Positions 7,956 to 17,551 are shown, numbered from the stretch's first letter. The stretch: DNA of 45,068 bases from Roseibacillus sp. (GCA_022448985.1 JAKVCR010000028.1:19849-64916), one strand, 5' to 3'. Notes: a model not told the origin generated them from the letters alone. Numbers and translations are program-made.

Positions 7956-8444
7956 GTGAAAATTCCCTGCCAAGAGATCCTCAAACGCTGGGCTCAGACC
8001 CGCGACACTCCTGTTTTCGTGCAGTTCGTGAAATACGGCCTCTGCGGGGTCGCCAGCACCATCCTCCTCCTTCTCATCGCCATGACCCTCTCCAGCACGA
8101 TGATCCCGGCCATGGACTGGTCGACCATCGAGGGTCAGCCCATCACCGACGCCCAACGACAGCAGAATCTCATCATCAACAATCTGATCGCCTTTCCCTT
8201 CGCCAACCAGGTCTCCTATCTCCTCAACGCCCGCCTCGTCTTTGTCCCCGGACGCCACTCCCGGCTCGTCGAGTTCTCCATTTTCACCTCAATTGCTGGA
8301 TTCGGTTTCCTGGTCGGCCTGCTCGGAGGACCGTTCCTCATCCGGTGGTTCGGACTTCCCAGTATCCTCGCCCAGTTCATGCTGATAGGCACCTCGGCCC
8401 TCGTGAATTTTCTCTGTCGCAAGTTTCTCGTCTTCGCCCGATAG
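7956..8444 (+). CDS. GtrA-like family membrane protein
   Basis: A small polytopic membrane protein of the GtrA/DPMS family, whose members help move lipid-linked sugars across the membrane or anchor glycosyltransferases. Starting from the GTG at 7956 it has 162 residues. The family opening FVQFVKYGLCGVASTI is present, followed by a polar insertion (SSTMIPAMDWSTIEGQPITDAQRQQN) and then three more helices with NQVSYLLNARLVF and the C-terminal FLCRKFLVF. The insertion after helix 1 is longer than in compact GtrA proteins, a variation seen in verrucomicrobial-type members. The frame is open far upstream inside recN, but that part has no GtrA features. No glycosyltransferase gene is adjacent, so its partner is unknown. 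Confidence 0.8.
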   Translation: MKIPCQEILKRWAQTRDTPVFVQFVKYGLCGVASTILLLLIAMTLSSTMIPAMDWSTIEGQPITDAQRQQNLIINNLIAFPFANQVSYLLNARLVFVPGRHSRLVEFSIFTSIAGFGFLVGLLGGPFLIRWFGLPSILAQFMLIGTSALVNFLCRKFLVFAR

Positions 8445-8484
8445 TTGTCCCTCAAACCGCATTCGCGCGGCTGCTTTCCCCTTC

Positions 8485-9315
8485 GTGAGCACTAATCCCA
8501 TCACCGCCACCCTGCTTGGAACCGGCACATCGGTGGGCGTCCCCGTAATTGGCTGCGACTGTCCGGTATGCACCTCCGCACATCCGGGCAACCAGCGAAC
8601 CCGCTCTTCCCTGCACCTGCAATTGCCCGGGCTCTCCGTCCTCGTCGACAGCGGTCCCGACCTCCGCCAGCAGGCCCTGCGGGAGAGCCTGCACACCATC
8701 GATGCGGTCCTCTACACCCATTCCCACCTCGACCATGTGGCAGGCTTCGACGAACTACGGGCCTTCTGCTGGCACCGCGAGAGCCCCCTTCCTCTCCATG
8801 CCGGTCCGGAGACCCTGGAAGTTCTCGCCCGGATGTTTCCCTGGGCCATGTCAAACACCTCCCGCAGTTATGTCAGGCCTGCTCTCCGTCTCATCGAGGG
8901 GCCGTTCGAACTGGGAGAGCTTACGGTCACTCCGGTCCCGGTAGTGCACCCTTCGGTAGAAACTTTTGGTTTCCGTTTCGACCTTCCCACCGGTCACTCC
9001 CTCGCCTACCTCAGTGACGTGAAGGAGATCCCTTCCGCAAGCCTCTCTCTTCTTGAGGGTCTCGAGGTCCTCATCATTGACGCTCTTCGTCCCAAGCCGC
9101 ACCCCACCCACATGAACGTTGAAGAATCCCTCGCTGCTATCGCACGGATTCAACCTGTCCGGTCCCTTCTCACTCACCTCGCCCACGAGATCGATTACCG
9201 CACTGCCCCCTGCGATCTGAACCTTCCGGAATCGGTCACCTTCGCCCGTGATGGACTCAGGTTGAGCTTTGAGAGTGGGAAACCCTGCGCTATGATTGCT
9301 CCTCTGAGTCCATGA
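8485..9315 (+). CDS. PhnP-like metallo-beta-lactamase-fold phosphodiesterase
   Basis: A 276-residue cytoplasmic hydrolase beginning with GTG at 8485. The N-terminal GTGTSVGVPVIGCDCPVC (residues 12-29) combines the family's first loop with the GCxCxxC cysteines of PhnP-type proteins. The metal motif HSHLDH is at 79-84, followed by FDELR. Further ligands are likely in VVHPSVETFGFRF, LSDVKEIP and LTHLAHEIDY. PhnP hydrolyses cyclic phosphodiesters in phosphonate breakdown; relatives outside phn operons have unknown substrates, and no C-P lyase genes occur here. The stop overlaps the start of the TIGR03790 gene by four bases (ATGA), which implies coupled translation and perhaps a shared pathway. 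RNase Z-like activity is a weaker alternative. Confidence 0.85.
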   Translation: MSTNPITATLLGTGTSVGVPVIGCDCPVCTSAHPGNQRTRSSLHLQLPGLSVLVDSGPDLRQQALRESLHTIDAVLYTHSHLDHVAGFDELRAFCWHRESPLPLHAGPETLEVLARMFPWAMSNTSRSYVRPALRLIEGPFELGELTVTPVPVVHPSVETFGFRFDLPTGHSLAYLSDVKEIPSASLSLLEGLEVLIIDALRPKPHPTHMNVEESLAAIARIQPVRSLLTHLAHEIDYRTAPCDLNLPESVTFARDGLRLSFESGKPCAMIAPLSP

Positions 9316-10904
9316 CGCGCCTTTCCTCCGCCCTGCTCCTGCTATCCTCTTCAGCGATCCTGGCCGATCCCGCAATAATCCCGGCCGAGTCCGTGGTGGT
9401 CCTCTATAACAGCGGGGAAGCCGACTCACGAGCCCTCGCCCAGCACTATGCCAAGGTGCGTGCCATCCCCGGGGACAACCTCGTGGGTCTGCCCATGCCA
9501 GCCGGGGAGGAGATCTCCCGCGAACAATTCGACGAACAAATTCGCGACCCCCTGCGCAAGCTCTTTGACGCACGCGAGTGGTGGAAACGGGAGAGAGGGA
9601 CAGATGGCCTGGTGCAACCGGTGTCCCTTAAACGCAGGGTCCTCGTCACCATCCGTGGTGTCCCCTACAAGATCGCCCGCACCCCCGGGACCATTCCTGC
9701 AAACCAGCTCGAGAAACGGCCGTTTGCCCCCGATCCCAAGGGCAACGAGTCCTCGGTCGATTCCGAGCTCAGCCTCCTGGGGGTGGAGGGCTACTCCACC
9801 GCTGGACAAGTCAACAATCCCTACTTCCGGCAGGACCAAGCCATCATGGACTTCCCCAACCCCAGCTTTCTCGTGGTGGGACGCATCGACGGACCATCCC
9901 CCGCCATCTGCAGACGCATGATCGACGACGCACGGGCGGTGGAAGAGAGCGGCCTCTGGGGCATGGCCTACCTCGATCTCGCCCGCAAGGGAAAGGGCTA
10001 CGAACTGGGAGACCAGTGGCTGGAGAAGATCGCCGGGATGAATCGAGAGGCCGGTATTCCCACCGTTATCGACCGGCACCCCGACACCTACGTCACCAAC
10101 TACCCCATGAGCCACGCAGCCCTTTACTTCGGTTGGTACTCTCACCACCGCAGTGGGCCCCTCCTGAACGAGGAGTTCCGCTTCAAGCGCGGGGCCGTCG
10201 CCGTCCACCTTCATTCCTACAGCGCATTTGAGCTGCGGCGCCCGGACCGGCGCTGGTGTGGACCGATTCTCGCCCATGGGGCCGCCGCCACGGTGGGCAA
10301 TGTCTACGAGCCCTTCCTCGCCCTCACCCACCACTTTGATCTCCTCCATCAACGCCTTCTCCGGGGCTACACCATCGGCGAGGCCTCCCAAATGGCCCTC
10401 CCGGCTCTTTCCTGGCAGGCCGTCCTCCTGGGCGACCCCCTCTACCGACCCTTCCGGGGGGACCTCGAGGTGAACGTGAACGACAAGGAAGACCGTGACT
10501 ACAAGGCCCTCCGGCATGCCCAGCGTCAATGGGGAGACAATCCTGAAAAGCTTGTTCCGAAGCTGCGCACCTATGCCAACAACACCAACAGCGGGCTCGT
10601 CTTTGAGGCCCTCGGCCTCCTCGCCCGGGCAAACCAGCAGGAAGAGCAGGCCACCGCCTTCTTCACCGCTGCGAACGGCAAGTTTCAGAACAAGGTCGAC
10701 CGATTGAGACAGGACCTCCACATCATGGATGTCTACCGCATGGCGGGGAACAAGGAAACCGCCATCCTCCTCCTGCGCAAGATGGCAAAGAACTACCCCA
10801 GGCTGCCCGAGGGCAAGGCCGTCATCTCGCTTCTCAACATCCTGGATCCTCCCTCCCCACCACCCGTCAAGGTGGAACCGAAGAAGGGGCGCCGGACCCC
10901 GTAG
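9312..10904 (+). CDS. TIGR03790 family secreted protein, function unknown
   Basis: A 530-residue protein with an N-terminal signal peptide (about residues 1-18, SSALLLLSSSAILADP). The opening of the mature part (VVVLYNSGEADSRALAQHYAKVRAIPGDNLVGL) and the block RVLVTIRGVPYKI are characteristic of TIGR03790 proteins. These occur in Verrucomicrobiota, Planctomycetota and some other environmental bacteria with no assigned reaction. Midway come VVGRIDGPSP, DRHPDTYVTNYPMSHAALYFGWYS and HLHSYSAFELR, and a helical C-terminal quarter (RKMAKNYPRLPEG) looks tetratricopeptide-like. The ATG at 9312 overlaps the upstream PhnP-like gene by four bases. It is convergent with the deacetylase gene, with only 18 bases between stops. 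Confidence 0.85.
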   Translation: MTRLSSALLLLSSSAILADPAIIPAESVVVLYNSGEADSRALAQHYAKVRAIPGDNLVGLPMPAGEEISREQFDEQIRDPLRKLFDAREWWKRERGTDGLVQPVSLKRRVLVTIRGVPYKIARTPGTIPANQLEKRPFAPDPKGNESSVDSELSLLGVEGYSTAGQVNNPYFRQDQAIMDFPNPSFLVVGRIDGPSPAICRRMIDDARAVEESGLWGMAYLDLARKGKGYELGDQWLEKIAGMNREAGIPTVIDRHPDTYVTNYPMSHAALYFGWYSHHRSGPLLNEEFRFKRGAVAVHLHSYSAFELRRPDRRWCGPILAHGAAATVGNVYEPFLALTHHFDLLHQRLLRGYTIGEASQMALPALSWQAVLLGDPLYRPFRGDLEVNVNDKEDRDYKALRHAQRQWGDNPEKLVPKLRTYANNTNSGLVFEALGLLARANQQEEQATAFFTAANGKFQNKVDRLRQDLHIMDVYRMAGNKETAILLLRKMAKNYPRLPEGKAVISLLNILDPPSPPPVKVEPKKGRRTP

Positions 10905-10922
10905 GCAGGGACACCAGGGCCC

Positions 10923-11780
10923 TCACTTCTTCTCCGCCACGCGCGCCTTGATCGGACCGTAGGGATCCGCGGGCCCCTTGGCCGGATCGACGTAATGAGT
11001 AAGATCGCGCATTGCGATCACGGTGCAGCCTTCCTTCTTGAGGTAGGCCATGTGCTTCCTGAAGTCCTCGGGATCACAGTTCACCCAGGGATGCTCCAGG
11101 GCTGGCACCCCGTGATAGCAGAGCACCGCAATCCTTCCCCCGCGCGCCTGCTCGACGGCCCAGACCAGATCCTCGAATTTCCAATCGGGGCCCGCGTATC
11201 CGGTGGTCGGCACCAGGAGGGGATGATCGACCCGGGGATCGTAGGCGGGACCCCGTGCGCCCTTTCCCCCATCCTTGAATTCCGGACCTACCCCTCGTCG
11301 CGCAAAGAGGTACTTCATTTCACTCAACACCTCCACACATGCCAGGTTATTCCCGAACCCCGGGTAGCAGAAGGTCACCGGCCTGGGGATCTTGTACTGC
11401 TTACAACGCTTCTCGATATGGACCAGCTCACCCTTCATGCGCTCCTTCGAGAGCCTTGGCATGTGGGGATGGGTCCGGGTGTGGTTGCCGATCTCAAATC
11501 CCATCTGGTGCAACTCCACGATCTCTTCCCAAGTGACGTAGTGATCCTTGTTCCGTAGAAACCCCAGGCCTTCCGTCACGTAAAAGGTCGCCCCGAACCC
11601 ATGCTTCTTCACCTCCTCCGCCACAAAGGCCCGGTCCGACTTGTTACAATCGTCAAAGGTCAGGACCACCAGCTTGTCCGGGATTTTCCTGAGCTTTGTG
11701 GCGGACGCGTCCTCCGCCACCAGGGAGCAGGACAGGGCGATGAGGAACAGGGCAGCAAAGCCCGGCAGGAACCGTTTCAT
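10923..11780 (-). CDS. Secreted polysaccharide deacetylase (NodB domain)
   Basis: A 285-residue exported carbohydrate esterase family 4 enzyme, expected to remove N- or O-acetyl groups from a cell-surface or environmental polysaccharide. The signal peptide is residues 1-22 (FLPGFAALFLIALSCSLVAED). NodB motif 1 reads TFDDC at 41-45, with Asp43 as catalytic base and Asp44 as metal ligand; the usual Gly of TFDDG is Cys45. Motif 2 is GNHTRTHPH with His100 and His104. Motif 3 is CYPGFGNN, and the last motif is LCYHGVP. All metal-binding residues are therefore present and activity is plausible. LSC in the signal could be read as a lipobox, but VAED after it looks more like a signal peptidase I site. 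It stands alone on the minus strand. Confidence 0.88.
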   Translation of the reverse strand: MKRFLPGFAALFLIALSCSLVAEDASATKLRKIPDKLVVLTFDDCNKSDRAFVAEEVKKHGFGATFYVTEGLGFLRNKDHYVTWEEIVELHQMGFEIGNHTRTHPHMPRLSKERMKGELVHIEKRCKQYKIPRPVTFCYPGFGNNLACVEVLSEMKYLFARRGVGPEFKDGGKGARGPAYDPRVDHPLLVPTTGYAGPDWKFEDLVWAVEQARGGRIAVLCYHGVPALEHPWVNCDPEDFRKHMAYLKKEGCTVIAMRDLTHYVDPAKGPADPYGPIKARVAEKK

Positions 11781-11999
11781 TCCCGTCTGCTCTCACCGCC
11801 ACCACTCCCTGTCAATCCCGCAGAGCCCATCCCCCCGTGAAGAATCCTCACCCACCCCTCCCGGGATGACCTGGATACGTGCCACTCCTTCCCGGCCTGG
11901 GGCAGGCCAGCTTTCCCAAATAAGCCCTAGAAAAATCACTTAGCTGCACCACGTTACCTGCGCCCGGGTGCTGTAAAGCGGCCCGGAACCCTCCAGAAA

Positions 12000-13112
12000 A
12001 TGACCTCCCAGGAAAGCCTCCTCGCCCTCAACCTCCTTCCGGGACTCGGTCCGATCCGGATCCGCCGTCTTCTCGACCGCTTCGGGGACGCGGAAGGGGT
12101 CCTGCGTGCACGTGAAGCCCAGCTTACCTCCGTCAACGGGATCGGTCCCGAATCTGCCAGGGTGATTCACACCTGGGAGGACCACGTCGATCTCCCAGGG
12201 GAGCTGTCCTCCATCCGCTCCCGCGGGCTCTCCCTGCTCACCCCCGGACACGTAGCCTGGCCTGCCGCCTTCGACCACCTCCCGGACTCGCCCCTTCTCC
12301 TCTACGTATGGGGTGAAGTGCAGGAGCGTGATACCCGCGCCCTCGCCATCGTGGGATCACGCAAGACAACCCACTACGGGCGCGCCTGTGCCAGGAAGTT
12401 CTCGTTTCAGCTCGCTCATGCGGGCTTCACCATCATCTCGGGACTGGCCCGCGGAATCGACACCGCTGCCCACGAGGGCGCTCTCGCCGCCGAAGGTCGA
12501 ACCATCGCGGTCCTTGGCTCCGGACTGGGCCACCTCTACCCTCCCGAGAACATGGCCTTGGCCGAACGGATCGCCAACGGCCACGGTGCGGTCGTCTCCG
12601 AATTTCCCATCGAGACCAGACCGGACACCCACACCTTTCCACAACGCAATCGCATTGTGGCCGGATGGTGTGAGGGGCTGCTGGTGGTCGAGTGTCCCTC
12701 CCGCTCCGGGGCCCTCATCACCGCAAACCTTGCCGGGGAATACGGCAAGCACGTCTTTTCCATCCCCGGTGGGATCGACCGCCCCAGTTCGGAAGGTTGC
12801 AACGAGCTCATCCGCACGGGCGCCATCCTCGTCACGGAGGGATCACAGGTCCTCAATGAGCTCTCCCCGCTCCCTCCGGAAGCCCGGAGTGCGGCGCCTC
12901 TTCACGAGTCCTCTCCTCATCCGGACAACGCGCACCTCAGCGAGGACGAGAGTCAGGTCTTCGCCCAGCTAAGCGGGGAAGAATGCAGCATGGACCAGAT
13001 CATTGAAGGCTCAGGACTTCCGGCCTCCACGGTCGCGGCCACCCTCCTCCGTCTCGAAATGAAAAGTCTCGCCCGGCAACTCCCGGGCTCCTACTTCGTG
13101 AAATCGTCCTGA
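12000..13112 (+). CDS. dprA: DNA processing protein DprA
   Basis: Loads RecA onto single-stranded DNA during natural transformation. The protein has 370 residues, the normal size. Order of domains: N-terminal helix-hairpin-helix region (LPGLGPIRIRRLL, VNGIGPESA); Rossmann-like core with IVGSRKTTHYGR at 117-128, SGLARGIDTAAHEGAL at 147-162, VLGSGLGHLYPPEN, FPQRNRIVAG at 213-222, SGALITANLA and FSIPGG; and a C-terminal winged-helix domain from about residue 310 (CSMDQIIEGSGLPASTVAATLLRLEMKSLARQLPG). It begins at the ATG at 12000 after 219 bases without a gene. topB follows after a 260-base gap. DprA occurs in many non-competent bacteria too, so its presence alone does not prove competence. Confidence 0.95.
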   Translation: MTSQESLLALNLLPGLGPIRIRRLLDRFGDAEGVLRAREAQLTSVNGIGPESARVIHTWEDHVDLPGELSSIRSRGLSLLTPGHVAWPAAFDHLPDSPLLLYVWGEVQERDTRALAIVGSRKTTHYGRACARKFSFQLAHAGFTIISGLARGIDTAAHEGALAAEGRTIAVLGSGLGHLYPPENMALAERIANGHGAVVSEFPIETRPDTHTFPQRNRIVAGWCEGLLVVECPSRSGALITANLAGEYGKHVFSIPGGIDRPSSEGCNELIRTGAILVTEGSQVLNELSPLPPEARSAAPLHESSPHPDNAHLSEDESQVFAQLSGEECSMDQIIEGSGLPASTVAATLLRLEMKSLARQLPGSYFVKSS

Positions 13113-13287
13113 ATTTCAGGACTTTAGGCGATATCTCGGAAGGCCAACTCCTCTCCCGGCTCCTCTCCCACAAGGCCATCGCGGTTCCTGCCTCCGGCCC
13201 CGCAAAGAGACCCCCGGGGAGGCTCTTGCACCCAGTTTGGCCGCCCCCGCTTTCGCAGTTACAAGACCGCAGAGGATAACTTTTTTC

Positions 13288-13304
13288 GGAACCCGTAGGG
13301 TTCC
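13288..13304. repeat. Perfect 7-bp inverted repeat upstream of topB
   Basis: GGAACCC and GGGTTCC are separated by three bases. A further GGGTTCC-like copy follows within 20 bases, and six T residues lie just before the left arm on the plus strand. It sits 69 bases before the topB start, so it could be a hairpin in the leader or an operator. It does not have the stem-then-T order of a plus-strand terminator. Confidence 0.4.
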
Positions 13305-13372
13305 TGAAAGAGGGGTTCCCAGAAAATTCCCCTTTCCAAAACCGCCCTCCGCCGCGTATGTGGCATCCCCGG

Positions 13373-15985
13373 ATGGCAAAAACCCTCATCATTGCGGAGA
13401 AGCCCTCGGTCATGACCGACCTCTCCCGCGCCCTCGCCAAGAAGCTCGGCAAGTTCGAGAAGAAAGGAAAATCGCTCGATGCGAAATACTTCGAAAACGA
13501 GCAGTCGATCATCACTTCCGCGGTCGGCCACCTCGTCGAGCTCAAGATGCCCACCGGGCCGAATGGAAAAAACCTGCCCTGGAAATTCGACGTCCTCCCC
13601 GCCATCCCCCGGACCTTCGAACTGCAACCCATCGAGAAAACAGAGGGCCGTCTCCGGCATGTCCTCAAGCAGGCTCGTCGCAAGGACGTCGACCTCATCG
13701 TGAACGCCTGCGATGCTGGTCGCGAAGGCGAACTCATTTTCCAGTACATCCTCGACATCGGAGACATTGGCAAGCCGATCAAGCGCCTCTGGATGCAATC
13801 CATGACCACCGGGGCGATCCAGGATGCCTGGGAAACCCTCCGCCTTGGAGATGAGATGAACCACCTCGCTGACGCAGCCAAGTGCCGCTCCGAGTCCGAC
13901 TGGCTGGTGGGCCTCAATTCCACCCGGGCCCTCACCTGCTTCCGTTCCCGTCATGGCGGCTTCAACATTACCGCCGCGGGCCGGGTCCAGACCCCCACCC
14001 TCGCAATCCTCGCCAAACGCGAACGAGAAATCGCCGCCTTCAACCCCACCCCCTACGCCGAGGTCCACGCCGACTTCGGCGTCGCAGCCGGAGAATACGC
14101 CGGCAAGTGGATCGACCCCGCCTGGAAAAAGGACGAGGGCAACCCCCACTCCCGCCGTGAACGCATCTGGGACCTTGAGACCGCCAGGACCATCCATGAC
14201 CGCTGCCAGGGCAAGACCGGAACCGTCCATGAGGAAAAGAAACCCACCAGGCAAATCGCCCCCCAGCTCTACGACCTCACCACTCTCCAGCGCGAAGCTC
14301 CCTTTACCGCCAAGAACACCCTCGGCCTCGCCCAGACTCTCTATGAGAGGCACAAGATGCTCACCTATCCGCGGACCGATTCCCGCTACCTGCCCGAAGA
14401 TTACCTGGCCAACGTCATCCAAACCACCAAGGAGCTCGCGAAATCCAACCACCCCATCGCCCAGTGGGCCGCAGACTCCCTCGACAACGATCGCATCAAT
14501 TTCCAGAAACGCGTCTTCAACAACGCCAAGGTCTCAGACCACTTCGCCATTATCCCGACCGGCCGCGTCGTCAAAATCAATGAAGCCGAGGAGAAACTTT
14601 ACGACATGGTCGTCAAACGCTTCGTCGCAGTCTTCTTCCCCCACGCCGAATTCGAGGTCACCAAACGTCTCACCACCATCAATCACTCCGAACCGGGCAC
14701 CATCATCATTCCCAGCTCTTCGGAACCGGTAGAAAGCACCTCCGACACCTTCCAAACCGATGGTAAGGTCCTCACCTCCCCCGGCTGGCTCGCCGTCTAC
14801 GGCCGCAGCGTCGGAGTCGCCGCCGGGAAGGACGAACTCGTCCCCGTCAACGAAGGGGAAGATGCCGTCGTCCAGGACGTCCAGCTTGAGGAAAAGGAAA
14901 CCAATCCTCCCGCCCGCTTCACTGAGTCCACCCTCCTTTCCGCCATGGAGGGCGCCGGAAAACTCGTTGATGACGAGGAACTGCGCGAAGCCATGGCCGA
15001 ACGCGGTCTCGGCACCCCCGCCACCCGCGCCGCCACCATTGAGGGCCTCCTCCGACAGAAATACCTCGCCCGCGACGGCCGCGACCTCAACGTCACCGGG
15101 AAGGGCCTCCGCCTCATCGAGCTCCTTGAGGAAATGGACATCAAACCCCTGACCTCTCCCTCCATGACCGGAGACTGGGAAGCCAAGCTGCGCCAGATGG
15201 AGCACGGGCAACTCGACCGGGAGTCCTTCATGAGAGAGATCGCGACCTTCACCGAGAACGTCGTGAAAAAGGCCCGGTCCCATTACGACGAGGCCGTCTC
15301 CCGCTCCTTCCCTTCCCTCCAGTGTGCCTGCCCCGAGTGCGGCGCTCCCGAACTCAAGCAGACCGACGCCACCTACGAGTGCGAGGAACTGGAATGCAAG
15401 TTCCGCATCTCGAAGTACATCGCGGGACGGGAACTCAAGGAGGAAGAAGCCCGCGAACTCTTCACCACCAAGTTCCTCGGACCACGTGAGGGCTTTATCT
15501 CCCGTTTCAACAAGCCCTTCGAGGCCGCCATCGAACTTGTCCAGGCCGTCAGCAAGACCGGCAAGAAAGGCCGCTTCAAGACCAACTTCGTCTTTGAGCA
15601 GGACGAGCCGGAGGATCTTTCCGAGGACCAGATCGTGGCCCAGGTCACCCACGGGGACGCCAGGCACGACCTCTACGAGACGGACAAGAGCTACCTCGTT
15701 CCCTCGGTGAAAACCGATAAGGAACCCGAGGGCGTCAAGTTCTCGAGAACCATCCTTTCCGCCGAGATTCCCCGCGAGGCCGCCATCAGGATGCTCAACG
15801 GTGAGAGAAGCGACCTCCTCAAGGGATTCGTCTCCAACCGGACCAAGCGTAAGTTCGACGCTTTCCTGCGCTACGACTTTGAGCAGGGCCGACCCATCTT
15901 CGAATTCCCCCCGCGCAAAAAAGCCGCCAAGAAAAAGGCCGCCAGCAAGAAGGCTGCCAAGAAAAAGACCGCGCAGGAGGAATAG
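13373..15985 (+). CDS. topB: DNA topoisomerase III (type IA) with Lys/Ala-rich tail
   Basis: Type IA topoisomerase that relaxes or decatenates DNA through a transient 5'-phosphotyrosine link. From the ATG at 13373 ([13 protein letters not shown]) it has 870 residues; the ATG at 13358 would add five poorly matching residues. The Toprim domain has Glu9 in IIAEKPS and the acidic motif [13 protein letters not shown] at 111-123, a form typical of the TopB branch. The core motif [13 protein letters not shown] is at 201-213, and the catalytic Tyr332 lies in [12 protein letters not shown] four-Cys element (CACPEC, CEELEC) near residues 650-680 may bind zinc, followed by topoisomerase C-terminal repeats ([21 protein letters not shown]). 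The last 23 residues are almost all Lys, Ala and Arg, like histone-H1-type tails. Confidence 0.93.
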   Translation: MAKTLIIAEKPSVMTDLSRALAKKLGKFEKKGKSLDAKYFENEQSIITSAVGHLVELKMPTGPNGKNLPWKFDVLPAIPRTFELQPIEKTEGRLRHVLKQARRKDVDLIVNACDAGREGELIFQYILDIGDIGKPIKRLWMQSMTTGAIQDAWETLRLGDEMNHLADAAKCRSESDWLVGLNSTRALTCFRSRHGGFNITAAGRVQTPTLAILAKREREIAAFNPTPYAEVHADFGVAAGEYAGKWIDPAWKKDEGNPHSRRERIWDLETARTIHDRCQGKTGTVHEEKKPTRQIAPQLYDLTTLQREAPFTAKNTLGLAQTLYERHKMLTYPRTDSRYLPEDYLANVIQTTKELAKSNHPIAQWAADSLDNDRINFQKRVFNNAKVSDHFAIIPTGRVVKINEAEEKLYDMVVKRFVAVFFPHAEFEVTKRLTTINHSEPGTIIIPSSSEPVESTSDTFQTDGKVLTSPGWLAVYGRSVGVAAGKDELVPVNEGEDAVVQDVQLEEKETNPPARFTESTLLSAMEGAGKLVDDEELREAMAERGLGTPATRAATIEGLLRQKYLARDGRDLNVTGKGLRLIELLEEMDIKPLTSPSMTGDWEAKLRQMEHGQLDRESFMREIATFTENVVKKARSHYDEAVSRSFPSLQCACPECGAPELKQTDATYECEELECKFRISKYIAGRELKEEEARELFTTKFLGPREGFISRFNKPFEAAIELVQAVSKTGKKGRFKTNFVFEQDEPEDLSEDQIVAQVTHGDARHDLYETDKSYLVPSVKTDKEPEGVKFSRTILSAEIPREAAIRMLNGERSDLLKGFVSNRTKRKFDAFLRYDFEQGRPIFEFPPRKKAAKKKAASKKAAKKKTAQEE

Positions 15986-16151
15986 AAGCTGAAGGGGCTG
16001 AGATCTCCCTCACGGCCACGTTTGAAACCACCGGCAACTCCCGCAGGTTCATCCTTGCGAGATGGCCCCACCCGGCACCACGGACGGAGCTTATTTCCCG
16101 GGCCAACCCGTCCTGCTCGACACTCGACTCCCGGGGGAATAGTCTCCTCCC

Positions 16152-16796
16152 GTGCTCCGCTTCCGTCTCTTCGGATTCCCTGTCACGGTGGAACCCTGGC
16201 ACTGGGCAATCCTCGCCTTCATTGGAGGGGGTCTGCGCATTCGGGAGAAGGAGGATCTCCTCCCGGTCATTCTCTTCATGGTGGCCGGATTCGTTTCCAT
16301 CCTCATCCACGAACTGGGTCACGCCTTCATGAGCCGGCTTTTCGGGTGCCGGCATGTCGCCATTGTCCTCCATGGCACGGGAGGAATGGCCATCTCGCAG
16401 GGCGCCCGCTTCAACCGGGGCCAGGATATCCTCGTCAGTGCGGCAGGCCCCGGCCTGCAGGCCTTCTGTGGTGGAGTGGCCCTTGTCCTGCTCCTGTCGG
16501 GTATTATTCCCGGTGGCCCCGCCACCAATCTTGTCTCCCATTTCGTATGGGTGAGCCTGATCTGGGCCCTCATCAACCTCATCCCGGTCTATCCCCTCGA
16601 CGGGGGACAGATCCTCCAGAATATCCTCGGCCCCCGTCGCATTCAGCTCACTCTCGCAATCAGCATCGTCGCTGCCGTGATCATCGGTGGATGGCTTGTC
16701 CTGAACGGATACTACCTTTTTGCCATCTTCCTGGGCTTCTTTACCTGGCAGAACTACAAGATGCTGAGCCAGCTCGGTGCCAATCGCGGCTGGTAG
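16152..16796 (+). CDS. M50-family site-2 protease-like intramembrane metalloprotease
   Basis: A 214-residue polytopic membrane zinc protease starting at GTG 16152. The zinc motif HELGH is at 53-57 inside a hydrophobic helix. The third ligand is Asp150 in NLIPVYPLDGG, the hallmark LDG motif. About six membrane segments are seen and no PDZ or CBS domain. This compact form belongs to the SpoIVFB-like/minimal M50 group rather than RseP. Such enzymes cut substrates within the membrane, often anti-sigma factors or other regulators; no obvious substrate gene is adjacent. It starts 166 bases after topB, a gap with no visible gene. Its stop and that of the TauE-like gene converge with 11 bases between them. 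Confidence 0.9.
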   Translation: MLRFRLFGFPVTVEPWHWAILAFIGGGLRIREKEDLLPVILFMVAGFVSILIHELGHAFMSRLFGCRHVAIVLHGTGGMAISQGARFNRGQDILVSAAGPGLQAFCGGVALVLLLSGIIPGGPATNLVSHFVWVSLIWALINLIPVYPLDGGQILQNILGPRRIQLTLAISIVAAVIIGGWLVLNGYYLFAIFLGFFTWQNYKMLSQLGANRGW

Positions 16797-16807
16797 GAAG
16801 TCTCCTC

Positions 16808-17551
16808 CTAGAAGAAGACAAGCCGCCCCCCGGCCACGAGGGCAAAGATGATCACGAGCCACTCGAAGAGGCGCTGCGAAACGGCGTGGACGAGGTGACG
16901 ACCGAGGTAGATTCCCAGCAGGATGACCGGCACGAGCTTGAGATTGAAGAGAAGGCTCTCCCCGTTGATAAAGCTCATTCCCCCGAGGAAGGGAGCCTTG
17001 AGGATGTTGACGAGCAGGAAGAAGCGCGCCCCCACCCCGATGAGTTCCAGTTTCTCAAAACGGCGGGAAAGCAGGTAGAGCTGGAAGATCGGTCCCGCCG
17101 CATTGGCCACCATGGTGGCCGTGCCCGCCGCGAAACCCGCGGCCAGTCCCGCCTCCCGGGAGTGGGCCAGGTGCTCGAAGCGTTCCTGCCCGATGCGCCG
17201 GAAGAGCTGCATCCCGACCATCACCATGATGATGCTTCCGATAATGGAACGGGCTGAATCTTCCGGCATCCAGTCGAGGAAGAAGTAGCCCGCCACGCAC
17301 CCCAGGAGGGTGGGCGGGAGGAGCTTCCACACCGGGGCCCAGGAAGCGTAACGCCGGAAGAACGGGTAGACCGCGATATCAGCAAGGATCAGCATGGGCA
17401 GCAGGATTCCCACCGAGGGCTTCCCGAAGAGATCCACCATGATGGAGACCGCCACGAGACCGATCCCCCCGAAGCCGGTCTTGGAAACTCCCACCGCCAG
17501 CGCGGCCACGATGGCCCAGGTCCAACCGGTAGCCGACAACTCAATCTCCAT
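16808..17551 (-). CDS. TauE/SafE-family anion exporter
   Basis: A 247-residue inner-membrane protein of the TauE/SafE (TSUP) family, which exports sulfite, sulfoacetate or related small anions. The start at the ATG at 17551 ([10 protein letters not shown]) is preferred because the 25 upstream in-frame residues are polar and Gly/Arg/Pro-rich. The family's N-terminal repeat motif appears as [17 protein letters not shown], and the second repeat has [23 protein letters not shown]. About eight hydrophobic helices are present. It is divergent from argG with 120 bases between starts. The substrate cannot be inferred; no sulfonate or taurine genes are nearby. Confidence 0.88.
   Translation of the reverse strand: MEIELSATGWTWAIVAALAVGVSKTGFGGIGLVAVSIMVDLFGKPSVGILLPMLILADIAVYPFFRRYASWAPVWKLLPPTLLGCVAGYFFLDWMPEDSARSIIGSIIMVMVGMQLFRRIGQERFEHLAHSREAGLAAGFAAGTATMVANAAGPIFQLYLLSRRFEKLELIGVGARFFLLVNILKAPFLGGMSFINGESLLFNLKLVPVILLGIYLGRHLVHAVSQRLFEWLVIIFALVAGGRLVFF

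Noticed and set aside
9426-10721. A 431-codon open frame on the minus strand.
   Set aside because: It is antisense to the TIGR03790 gene and has no domain; the plus-strand frame has a signal peptide and family motifs.
13281-13304. Rho-independent terminator for dprA.
   Set aside because: On the plus strand the T run lies before the stem rather than after it, and the element is over 150 bases downstream of the dprA stop.
13116-13379. An 87-codon minus-strand frame between dprA and topB.
   Set aside because: Its composition is Gly/Arg/Ala/Cys-mixed without domain or signal, it reaches into the topB start, and it has no clear start signal.
16022-17257. A 411-codon plus-strand frame across the M50 and TauE genes.
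   Set aside because: It crosses two well-identified genes on opposite strands, has biased Pro/His/Arg/Glu composition and no domain.
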